Position numbers and translations under genes: made by a program. Positions 11,701-20,800 of a stretch of DNA of 64,000 nt are shown in pieces. Origin of the DNA: Ornithodoros turicata (Eukaryota; Arthropoda; Arachnida; Ixodida; Argasidae); assembly GCF_037126465.1 (NCBI RefSeq), contig NC_088204.1:65285807-65349806 (forward strand), read 5' to 3'. The stretch's first letter is position 1. Each line of letters opens with the position of its first letter. The notes under the pieces are model-generated. The model did not search any database and had not been told where the DNA came from. It saw only the letters and a list, made by a program, of their open reading frames with translations.

Positions 11701-12230
11701 GCAAGGGTCAGTAACTACACAAGCGCATGTACACTTACCGGGCATGAGTTCCGCCGTGGGAAAAAACTTGAGGTATAATTTGTCCAACTCTGTTACGAGT
11801 TCTGGAGGTTCTATCGGGAGCTGCAGAAGGTCCACCACCTTCCTCGCAGAGTCAACACCCGTTGTGCCCATCACTTGCACTTTCATGTCCCAAGTGTAAT
11901 GCTTGCCGTATCGTTGTGCCACATCCTCAATCGCTTTCGTGTATAATTTTTCTGTATCTGCAATGATTTTCATGTCAAAATATGAAGTAACGAAAGACGC
12001 TGAACGCTGAGAATATATCGTTGCCGAAGATATCGTTCGACGTCTGCTTCAATCACATCGAACTTTTTCAGTAAATTTGGGGACGACACTCGTTGTAGAC
12101 ATTGGTGACATGATGTAGGGTAATGCTTATTGTCATTTACAACGCGACATGAATAGAATTATCGTACTTCACCTAATAAAAGCCCATCCATGTCGAAGAG
12201 CACATGCGTTACCGGCCTGAACGACGCCAT
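8553..12230 (-). CDS. PUDP: Pseudouridine-5'-phosphatase (HAD family), 4 exons
   Basis: Exons on the minus strand are 12173-12230, 11739-11957, 10554-10786 and 8553-8735. All junctions are GT-AG and the phases fit (58+219+233+183 nt, 230 residues; human PUDP is about 228). The protein is a HAD-superfamily phosphatase expected to dephosphorylate pseudouridine 5'-phosphate in RNA turnover, in the cytosol. Motif I FDMDG carries the Asp nucleophile (D13, D15), motif II is ATSS (112-114), motif III is KHGKPAPD (K149), and motif IV FEDSPNG has D176. The [15 protein letters not shown] block is typical of PUDP/HDHD1. The ATG is chosen because [11 protein letters not shown] starts six residues later, as in the family. 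No frameshift or stop is present, so the gene looks functional. Introns contain repeats such as the element at 8907-9069. Confidence 0.95.
8907..9069. mobile_element. Tc1/mariner-pogo-like MITE in PUDP intron 3
   Basis: The ends are inverted repeats (CAGTaAACTCCTTTA and TAAAGGAGTTTGACTG), flanked by TA on both sides as expected for the Tc1/mariner superfamily. Internally the AACGAAAATACC motif occurs twice. A second copy lies at 41090-41272. Confidence 0.8.
9070..10553. repeat. PUDP intron 3 repeats
   Basis: Besides intron sequence, this holds a fragment at about 9808-9860 resembling the end of the long inverted-repeat element at 34728-37394. It also holds a direct duplication of about 90 bases (about 9867-9955 and 10140-10235, both beginning ataaatctgtttctttcc). 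Confidence 0.5.
10554..10786 (-). CDS. PUDP: PUDP exon 3 (motifs II and III)
   Basis: The acceptor is ctgctgcag|GTGCC and the donor GGCGCAG|gtaag. It encodes the [15 protein letters not shown] and [11 protein letters not shown] blocks. Confidence 0.95.
10787..11738. repeat. PUDP intron 2 with two poly(G) tracts
   Basis: Two G-runs occur (about 11346-11360 and 11451-11472). Such tracts could form G-quadruplex on the plus strand or stall polymerases; their exact length is probably unreliable. No coding sequence is visible otherwise. Confidence 0.6.
11739..11957 (-). CDS. PUDP: PUDP exon 2 (cap-domain helices)
   Basis: The acceptor is attgcag|ATACAG. The exon completes D20, runs [19 protein letters not shown] to FPTAELMPG, and its donor is CCCG|gtaagt. 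This is the alpha-helical cap of the HAD enzyme. Confidence 0.95.
12173..12230 (-). CDS. PUDP: PUDP exon 1
   Basis: Encodes the N-terminus with the FDMDGLLL nucleophile motif. The donor reads TTATTAG|gtgaag, in phase 1. Confidence 0.93.
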
Positions 12231-12457
12231 GGATGGACGGATGGATAACGGCCTTCCCTTTGCATCGGGCGGCAGCATAGCCTGTTAAAGAAAAATAAAG
12301 CTACATATTGGTTGATTCATAAAGTGTTTGGTATTTCTTGTATTTAGTATTTAATAAAAACTCTAATAGTTATTTCTCTTTCTATGCCACCAGTCATTCA
12401 ATCGAGATTTGGTCGCCGCCAGCGAGGGTGCTCCGGTGCTCCACAGCGTGGTCACCG

Positions 12458-12474
12458 GCCGCCATATTGGTTGG
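12458..12474 (-). promoter_or_regulatory. Candidate YY1 + CCAAT promoter motif of PUDP
   Basis: Read on the minus strand this is CCAACCAATATGGCGGCC: a CCAAT box overlapping an ATGGCGGC YY1-type site, about 230 bases upstream of the PUDP ATG. There is no TATA box, as is usual for housekeeping genes. Most of the site lies at the edge of a segment repeated at 13811-13912, so it may instead belong to a repeat. Confidence 0.35.
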
Positions 12475-12563
12475 CCCATCGCATCCTGTCGTCTGCATTT
12501 AGTTAGCGGTGCTGCCCGTATTTTTAAAAATTTCTTTTAAATTAAAGGGCATGTCATGCCAGT
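12466..12563 (+). repeat. Dispersed repeat, copy 1
   Basis: About 100 bases, from ATTGGTTGGCCCA to CATGTCATGCCAGTTT, match 13811-13912. It includes the presumed start codon region of a THAP-like frame, so a transposon or duplicated gene 5' end is likely. Confidence 0.65.
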
Positions 12564-12880
12564 TTGTTGCAGCTTTGAGTACACTTCACGCGGACAGAGA
12601 AAGAGGGATAATTTTTCACAGGTAAGATATTTATTTTGAAGAAAAATCTGTTATTCGAATCGCGTGCATCTGACAACTCGGACTTGTTTGCACTTCGCTG
12701 GTGCCATTGCGTACTAAGAAAGTATGTGTGACTGCTCCTACAGATCTCAAGACCATGTATTTTCTATAAACAATGCGCTTGTGCTTGCAGGTTCCCCTCA
12801 GTCACTCAGATGTGCCGAAGAACCGGATGCAGAACCTACGCCAATATGCGAATTTGTTCCACTGTTCTTTTAATCTGTGA
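12556..12880 (+). pseudogene. Degenerate THAP-like 5' exons
   Basis: A frame starting MPVCCSFEYTSRGQRKRDN (12556-12621) ends at a GT donor (CAG|gtaag). A second in-phase piece follows the acceptor at 12790 (VPLSHSDVPKNR, 12791-12880) and stops at TGA. The MPxCC start, the TSRGQRK block and PLSH resemble the start of a THAP C2CH zinc finger, but the second CxxC Cys, the FHRFP core, the Trp and the CxxH end are missing. I read this as a broken THAP gene or a P-element-like remnant. It lies head-to-head with PUDP. Confidence 0.35.
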
Positions 12881-13591
12881 GGTACGGTGGAAGCAAATAA
12901 ACTGCTGTGTTAACCTCGTATGTGCAGTTGCTCCTACAGCGTGTGTGATAAGTCATGCATGTACATGCTCTTCGTGAACAGCGCTTCGAATTTCTGTAAT
13001 GAAATACGCTGACAGCTGAACAACTCCAAAGCACTCGTGACAATAACGTTATTTTAAGATGAGGAATGGGGAGTTTCATTGCCAAGGTCTATACTCCACC
13101 TCATTGCTGGTGGCGATGTGGTGAATAAAATAACGAGCCCCTTCAGAATAAGGATCGAGGTCTTACTGTAGCACACACACACACAGACACTCGTAGAACA
13201 TAATACGATAATGGAAAAAGTCAAACGAGAACCGTACAATACCAAATCACATAATAACGAACGAAAACCGCGGACCACACGAAAACCGAACAACAAACGA
13301 AAACAAACACAAAATATAAAAACGGAGGTACCTTACAATAATAGACAGTGTGAAACCTTCCTGAGTAAAAATAATTAACTTTATAGGTTGACATTCACCA
13401 AATTCACCTTCACGCGTACGCGCCCTGTGCACGACAGTTACGACCTCCTATTCGGATACATGCAGCGGAGAAGAAAAAGAAGGCAATTACCATTAAAGAC
13501 TAGAGGAACACGGCTGAAGCACGTTTGGAATACATCAGCACACTGATTCTTAAGAAAGGTGCGGGCTAATCGGCAATGAGGAGCATTTAAA
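12881..13591. repeat. Repeat-rich stretch with LINE 3' tail
   Basis: 13058-13166 (minus) matches the 3' UTR of the LINE fragment at 2228 onward, so it is a tail-only remnant. A short (ac)n tract lies near 13170-13184. No gene is visible. Confidence 0.6.
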
Positions 13592-14042
13592 GCGCAATAA
13601 ATACTCCAAATCAAATCGCTTCCCATTGTTTCCTATGGGAGCAGCCGGCGCCAGTGGGCCCTTCAACATGGCGGCCGGTTGCCGCACCTCTCTCCCACGA
13701 GCCCCTCTCCTATGCGCGATCCAGCCTTTATACATAGAGATCAGTGGTCTTGGTCCACCCCTCCCCCGTCATTTTCAAAACCGAGCGCCTCCCACCACTG
13801 ATCTCTATAGTATTGGTGGGCCCAACGCATTCTGTCGTCTGCATTTAGTTCAAGCGGGGCTGCCCGTATTTTTAAAATTTCCTTTAAACTAAAGGGCATG
13901 TCATGCCAGTTTAAACCGCAATAAATACTCCAAATCAAATCGCTTCCTGTTGTTTCCTATGGGAGCAGCCGGCGCGCCCTCCAACATGGCGGCTCAAATG
14001 CACATCTCTCCCCCACGAGCCCCTCTCCCATGCACGATCAAC
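13592..14042. repeat. Duplicated YY1-motif segment flanking a mini-MITE and a dispersed repeat
   Basis: Two direct copies (13592-13722 and 13917-14042) share cgcaataaatactccaaat, TATGGGAGCAGCCGGCGC, CAACATGGCGGC (YY1-type) and CCACGAGCCCCTCTCC. Between them lie a 75-bp inverted-repeat element (13734-13808, ATAGAGATCAGTGGT arms) and dispersed repeat copy 2 (13811-13912). Confidence 0.7.
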
Positions 14043-14044
14043 GC

Positions 14045-14480
14045 CCTCTTTTGGTGCCGGGTTGAGTCCCCTGCATCTCAAGATTACATGTTCCGCTGTT
14101 TCATCCTCCCCCTCTGTGCACCAGCTACATCTTGTGTCGATATCCCGTTGGAATTTCGCGTAATGAGTTTTGGTCCGTAGCATACCCGTTCTTGCCTCAA
14201 ACAATAAACTGCTCCCGTACGAATTATCAAACAGTTCCTCTCTTGTGATCTCTGTCTTCCTTTCCCTGTACATCTGTAGTGCTGGTTTCCCCTTCATACA
14301 TTCCTGCCGTTTTCTTGTCTCAGCTTCCCTGACACTGGTTCTCGTACTCTTCTGTTCCTCCTCTTTGGTGCTGTAAGCATTCTGGTTCTCCTCCTCCACC
14401 GAGTGTCAATGTTCTGAAGGTGTATGTAAGACAGTGTCTTCCTTGCCCAGTTGTTTTCCCCCAATGTTCTAATCCGAGAA
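14045..14480 (-). mobile_element. LINE ORF2 C-terminal zinc-knuckle fragment
   Basis: Minus-strand frames show KPALQMYRERKTEITREELFDN, LLFEARTGMLRTKTHYAKF and the CCHC motif CSWCTEGEDETAEHVILRC, a typical C-terminal domain of R1/Jockey-like retrotransposons. It differs in sequence from the LINE at 22731, so it is a second family. It is truncated at both ends. Confidence 0.75.
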
Positions 14481-14769
14481 TGAGAAATAAATCGGGAAGT
14501 TGATTACTGGCTAGCAGGTATTAAAATGCACAACGCAGTATTAAAATAATTTACTTCTCCTGTGCTTGTCCTCCGGTTGACGACCACAGGATGTACGCAA
14601 ATGACAATCACTGGAAGCTCCTATGATGACAGCCTGTGGACCTCCTCCGTTCACCCCATCACGGACGAGGACGTGATGACACTTTGAGGACATCCTGAGG
14701 ACCGCGTGTGTTCTTGGGGAAGGCGGTCGTCTTACTCGCCCCCCCCCTCCCCTATAGCCGGCCCTACAT

Positions 14770-14826
14770 GAGTGCCACAGAATTCCGCATTTCTGCATCG
14801 CAGAGCTGCGGAATTCTGTGGCACTC
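14770..14826. repeat. Perfect 20-bp-arm hairpin
   Basis: The arms gagtgccacagaattccgca and its exact complement flank a 17-base loop. This is probably a small foldback element. Confidence 0.7.
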
Positions 14827-15530
14827 TCAAATTTGACTTTCGATGAACCTATACTGAGTGTCTCAGACCAAGAGCAGTAAGAAACACGGGCGTTACCTTG
14901 TTGCAGAGTTAATACACCACGCAACTCGTCACTTGACTGTTGTTTTTGTGCATAATCGGATTATACTTAGACAGCTCACCATCCGTTTTGTTTCAGAGAC
15001 GAGGAGTACCCTCGAATTCGCGGAAGTTCGCGCGACAAGCAATATAGTTTTTGTTTTCTCTTCGAAAGGGAATGCTAGTACCTTTTGAAGCGTTTTGGAC
15101 TGTGAGCTTTTCCATTTCTCTGTTTGCTTTATTTAAACAGTGGGGTACAGTGGGGCAACAGGGAATGAAATAGTTATGTGGTGACCACTCTCTATAGTTA
15201 CGGGTTCGTTAATGGTGCCGACACCAGCCCCCTACACACACACACACACAACTCTCGCAAAATGTTTCAAAATATGATTTGAAGGTGATAAAAGCAACTT
15301 CAAGCTCCCAATAAATATCCATGCGTCGTCTCGATCTCAAAGCTGTCAATATCCCACGGACGTGTACTGTACGTTTGTGGGATGTTCGTGCAATGTGCAA
15401 CAGGGGAAGATTTTTTTGTCTCCCGGACGTACAGATGATGTCTATGGGATTTGTGGCATGTTCCCTGGGACGTTCCAACCTCCGAGTCAGGATATGACAT
15501 GGATGTTCAGGGAACGTCTCTGGTTTGCTG
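14827..15530. other. Non-coding stretch
   Basis: No gene is visible. A (ca)n tract lies at about 15236-15250, and a segment near 15400-15525 contains gggacgtt-type words that look repeat-derived. Confidence 0.4.
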
Positions 15531-15876
15531 GGAAGTGTAATGCTTGCCGTATCGCTGTGCCACATCTTCAACTGCTTTCGCGTATAATTTTGCTGTATCT
15601 GCAATACATTTGTCTGTACGCCAAGATAAAGGGCCTGTTTCACAGCAGCAGTAATATTTATGATGCGGACTTCCGCTTTTCGTGCGTGGGGCCTATGCAA
15701 GAGTGCGAATTCGTGGTTGAGGGCTAATGCGAATGCTAGAGGCATTCATTTGGCTCCGCCCCGCTGACTTGCACTTCATGACTTGCACTTCATTTGAAAA
15801 TATGAAGTAATGAAACACGCCGAAGGCTGAAAATATATCGTTGCCGAAGATATCGTTCGGCGTCTGCTTCAATTAC
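15531..15876 (-). pseudogene. Partial duplicate of PUDP intron 1/exon 2
   Basis: 15531-15606 matches the 5' part of PUDP exon 2 (11883-11962) including its acceptor; the frame still reads [21 protein letters not shown] with substitutions. About 15795-15876 matches PUDP intron 1 (about 11975-12056). About 190 bases of unrelated sequence separate the two blocks. The rest of the gene is missing, so this is a broken segmental copy. Confidence 0.85.
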
Positions 15877-16640
15877 ATATCGTTCGCTGCCAAACGATCC
15901 TGCACCTACTGGATCAGGTGCAGGATCTTCTGCTTATCTGAAGAGGTTATATCTGAAGCCCAAAAGATTGGTAGAAGGTGGTCTTTTACAAGCAGTGTAC
16001 ACGGAGAGAAGACACGGAAATACGAACCTCCTTCTTCTCCGTGAGCTGTTCGGCGTCACCGGCAGCGGTGTCTCAAAAATGCGGTGTCTAAAAAAATGAC
16101 GTTATTTCTATGACGACGCAGACGGATGTAAAAGGAGGCGGGCACCGCGGAACGGCCTTCATTATGAGGACCCTTGGGAGTACTTCGGACAACCGTGCAC
16201 AGCTAAAACGACACTTCCCCTCTGTCTGCCGATGCCTGTCAGCGCTGTTCGGCGTCACCGGCAACGGTGTCTCGAAAATATCGCAGTTTTAAAAACCCAA
16301 CAGAAAAAAAAAAAAAAAAAAGAACTGTCCAAATCAGGAGTGTGGGACTTTGCGTGTCGAATCCATGGACTACAACGTATGGAGCCGATGCAGTAGTGTT
16401 TTGCATGTGGTTTCTCAACCCTTTTAAGCCTTCAGAAGATGGCTTAATAAAAGTTTCTTTCTTTCTTTTTTTTTTCACATTATGAGCTTATAATGTTACC
16501 ACAGCCACGTACAATTCCACATGGTAAGTATACAGCACGGTATTTTGTGACAAGTGCCTATACACCCTTTTAGTTCAATTTTAAAAGTGCAAGGGTGCAG
16601 GCGAGCTGGCGAGCAGGTGCAAGGGTGCAGGCGAGCAGCG
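15877..16640. repeat. Non-coding stretch with a direct repeat
   Basis: A ~40-base word (ctgttcggcgtcaccggc followed by a ggtgtctc block) occurs at 16046-16084 and 16243-16285. A poly(A) run lies near 16303-16321. Probably decayed transposon material. Confidence 0.5.
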
Positions 16641-16694
16641 AAAAGACAACACGACACGTTCTCAAAATGTTTGAGAACGTGTCGTGTTGTCTTT
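16641..16694. repeat. Perfect hairpin with 25-base arms
   Basis: An aaagacaacacgacacgttc arm is followed almost immediately by its exact complement, with only a few bases between. Such long perfect hairpins are usually young foldback elements. Confidence 0.75.
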
Positions 16695-17225
16695 TTTCTG
16701 TTCCGTGTCTCTGGTTTTATCGTCGTTTTAAGTTCAATTTTGCTTTACGCTGATGACATTTTTCAAAGGGCCAGCGGCGATGAGGGCCCTCTCCCTCATC
16801 CAGTGACGTGACGCTGATCTCGTCGTCGCCAGGGCCTCCGCGATGCCGAACATAGTGGTATCTGTTTCATAGATGGGATTCTGGATGAGACAGTCCCTTT
16901 GCTGACAAGACACCGTACACAGCGTGTCGATTCCAATTTGATTCCGGAATTTTCGTACGGGATCGATCACTGCTGCACGCTGTATCAGAATAATGCAATA
17001 ATATGTGCGTGTTCCCATTCACTGCTTCTGTTCACGATTTCTCTGATACAGATAGCATAGAGCGACCGTTCCTTTTCTCCTCGAGACCAAATTCATGACG
17101 ACATTTGCATTGCTTCTCAACGTTCCGTGTCGTAATTAAGAATATGCATGATTGCTTGTATCACTAGAACATATGTGTCCCGTTTACGCTCATCAAGCCG
17201 GTATGCTGACACAGGTGGATGACAC
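16695..17225. other. Non-coding, downstream of microplusin-like gene 1
   Basis: No gene is visible. The left boundary of the duplicated segment falls at about 17175-17190; homology to about 29660 starts there. Confidence 0.5.
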
Positions 17226-17231
17226 TTTATT
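17226..17231 (-). terminator. Poly(A) signal of microplusin-like gene 1
   Basis: AATAAA on the minus strand, about 500 bases past the stop codon. The same hexamer in the same context (AATAAAGTGTC) occurs at 29697-29702 after gene 2. Confidence 0.6.
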
Positions 17232-17732
17232 AATAAATCGAATTCAATGACAAGCATACACTCAAGTATTCCTACGCTTCTTATTCTTCGAATGCTGGTG
17301 TGACCTCTCTTCCGGGTGTACTTCCTCTCAGAACCTATATAGTATAGGCCATGAAGAAAATATTATTAGGAAAGAAATATTATCAAATTATGGCCGACGT
17401 GAGACTCAATAAAATTCCAAATGTTCCACGTTGAGGCATTCCGTATCTCTTTGTACCCGTGTCACGTGAACAGTTTTCGGTTATCATTGAACCCAATGGC
17501 CATTGAGCATGTAGTGCCATCAAGCGTGTTACGTGCGAACAGGTCTGGCGTGGCAAAATCAGTGTACGTCCATCAGCCATCAGCATCCAGTAATTCGTTA
17601 GTTAATTAGCTATGGGATGTATGGGGAGGAACTGCGGTTCCACACTGCGAGAACCACAGAGCCATACGGAAGTTTGCTTGAGGATCTTCTAACGCGTCGG
17701 GCAATAAATTGTTTAAGAGGCTCACCCTCGGC

Positions 17733-17813
17733 TCAGTGGTGATGGTCGTGGTCATGGTGGCTGTCAGCGTCGCAGTCACTTGCGAGTTCGTGCAATTCTT
17801 GGTTTTCACTCTC
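17733..17813 (-). CDS. Microplusin-like 1, exon 5 (His-rich tail)
   Basis: The acceptor is ctgcag|GAGAGT. It encodes ESENQELHELASDCD (Cys99) and the metal-binding tail, ending in TGA. Confidence 0.9.
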   Translation of the reverse strand, partial: ESENQELHELASDCDADSHHDHDHHH

Positions 17814-20800
17814 CTGCAGAAAGCATGCAGTGAAGCCTCTTTTACGAGAAGCACTGGGAAGCAAACGTTGTAGAAACGTCGTCTCGTATATTTCATCTGT
17901 ACCCTGTTTTGCTTTCCATACATGACAGTTTCTGATTGATTTTGGGTCGATTCACACGATGCAACTTTTTGCTGCAACGCGGTTTCCGCTATAGTTGCAC
18001 GCAACCGAAGTTGCACCAAAACGGTCCCTTTCATACGGCGAGCAACTCGGAATGCCGTAGTCGTCACCGAGCTCGCCAGATGGCGCGAAAAACATCATTG
18101 TCATCATTTTTGTCCAATCGCACTGCGACTTCTGCTCGTTACGAGTTCAATCCGTTGCGAGTTTGATAATTTTGCATAATTTTCACTGGTTAGTGATGAT
18201 TTCATCGTCTCGCGTACTGCCGCTGCAATAACTGACACATGGAAGTCTTCCTGATTGGTCGCGCTTGCAAGGCGGAGCCGTGTGATTGACAGGTTGCAGC
18301 TAGAGTTGCAGGAGAAATCGCTCGTGAAGCGATCGGCTCTGCAACTCCTGCAACTCGAGTTGCGCAACCAGAGCTTCGCGTTCACACGGTGCAACTTGGT
18401 GGCGCAACCTGGTTGCGCGCAACTAAAGTTGCATCGTGTGAATCGACCCTTTATCTCTCTTTTCAAGGGACACTAATGTGAGAGATATTTCTCCTCGCGG
18501 AATGAAAGATGCCGTTGTCTTCTCACCAACACATAAGGAACAGTAAGGGATGATTGGAAAGGAAGAGGGAAAGCGCGATATGCGGTTTCCCTTTCCTCTT
18601 GTTCTCGAGAGGCCACTTCCAATTGGCCTCCGCAAACGATCTCCCTTAATGGTTGGACACCATCGCGCCGCCTCTTTTGAAGGGGGGAAGAGGGAAAGCG
18701 CGATGCGCGGTTTCCGTTTCCTCTCCTTCTCGAGCGGCCACTTCCCATTGGCCTCCGCAAACGATGTCGCTCAATGATTGGACACCCTCTCCTCGCCGCC
18801 TCTTGTGAAGGAGGGAAGAGGGAAAGCGCGATGAGCGGTTTCCCTTTCCTCTCATTCTCGAAAGGCCACTTCCCACTGGCCTCCGCAAACGACGTAGTTC
18901 AATGGTTGCACACGCTCTCCGCGCCGCCTCTTGAGAAGGAGGAAAGAGGGAGAGCGCGACTTGCGGTTTCCTTCGCGCATAACTCACGGACGACGCACTG
19001 AATGAATCTCGTTCCTTTTGCATTGCTGTCAAAGTAACGGCATCTTTTATTCCGCGAGCAGAAATTTTTGCACTGGTGCTTTTTTTGTTTAAGATATCGG
19101 CAACCCTAGAATGCTCAGTTGCTATAAAGTAATGGGAAGTACGAGGACTTACAGTGAAGAACCTCTTCAGAGCGGTTTCCTGTAGGAACAAAGACGCAAA
19201 TGCAATTAGGGTTTGGGAAGCATATATCAAGAAAATAAACAGAGTTCATTTTCGGAACCTATATACATGAGTCAATGTCGAAGTTAATGTTGTTTGTCAC
19301 TTACGAAATCATGTTCAGCACACAGCTTACGGATGGTGCAAAAGTCACTGTCGCACCGGAGTTGTCTGTTCACACGGTCGAACTTGCTGTTGAACTGTGT
19401 TGTAACAAATATTTCAGCACAGAATCAAAATTATAGACTTTTCAATAGCTATATGAGATCGCAACGTGCTATGGCTGCACCCCACGTGCGTAAGGTTGCC
19501 ACCTTTCGTAGTGAAAAAGTATCGGTTGAGGGAGAGGAGGTGAAATAGAGGGAAAGGAGGAAAGGCTTGTAGAAAATGGAAAGTGGGTGAGGGGTGGACG
19601 AGCACACGCATAGAGAGAGAGAGCGTGCTCGCTCAAGATAATACGAGGAAGCATATGTTCCTGTGTGTGGCTGTATCATTGATGCTAGAAATAACAATGA
19701 TAATAGTAATAACAATGAATAATAATAAGAATGAATAACTAAGAAAACGACTGGTGACTGCGGAGCTGGGTCTGTGTTTCAAATTTATTCAAGCTGTAGA
19801 GGAACGTTCAAGAGAAAATCCCGTAAAAGCTTTTATGAAAGGTATTGAGCCACAAATACCGGCAAAAGGCTGCCAGTATCACCTTCCTACCGGCAACCGC
19901 CAGAGCGCCCAAATAACCGGCCGTGCCGGTATAATAATGGCCTGGTGGCAACCCTACACGTGTGCTACCGGTGCCCGATTGGGTTTGAGGGTCAAAGACG
20001 TTGGGAAGACCGCCTGAAGCGCATATGTTTAACGCATTCTTTGTAACACTGTTAGTCATTTATTGAGTTGCTCCACGCACAAAGGTGACTTTGCCTTAAT
20101 TGACATCACAATTAAAGTTCGACTACTGAAAACTGTTTTTGCCTGCATGAAAACCCTGTGCGTGCGGTGTTAAATTGAAAAAGGGGATATGTCATGCACA
20201 TGAATTTTGTTCTGTTTCTGCTAAGTCACCCTCCCGAAAACGATGCTAACACGATATGCATGTAGAGTAGACCCAAATATATATATGTTACACATTTCGC
20301 ATTTGCGTTATTCGAGGAAACCCAGCTGCAATTACTTTACCAAATATTCACTTGAAGTTTTCTCCGTTTGGGATTTTTCGACTTATCCCCCTTATTGCAT
20401 ACAGAGGTCGAACTAAGGTAACAGCACATGTCCCTGTCGTTTTGAGTACCAGTATATACGTCTCGCATAATTCATTTAAATTCCGTTTCATTTGCAATAT
20501 AGCGGGCGACGCAATACTCACTTCAGCTGTGGCATGGTCTCGCACACACTTCAATTGGTCCTTGAGTTCTTGGTCGTCTTTTTCTGAAATCGACAGAGAA
20601 TTTCTCGAATTACACATCATCCTCTAATTTAGACGCTCTTGGGGTGCTGCTTTAGAAGGGGGGTGATCGCCCATCCTGGGTCGGCTTCGCTACTGCGACT
20701 ATTACAGCTTTAGTACTTTCAGAACTGCAAGTCTATTTGTCGAGACCCACCAATAAATATACTATAGATATTGCGCATGAAGGAAAAAGAAAAAAAGGTT

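Noticed and set aside
15209..15745. 178-residue minus-strand frame
   Set aside because: Runs through the PUDP fragment in a different frame from the exon and through a (ca)n tract; no coding signature.
18646..19230. 194-residue minus-strand frame in the repeat array
   Set aside because: Arises from the in-phase 125-128-bp repeat units and runs over microexon 4 in its real frame; not a separate protein.
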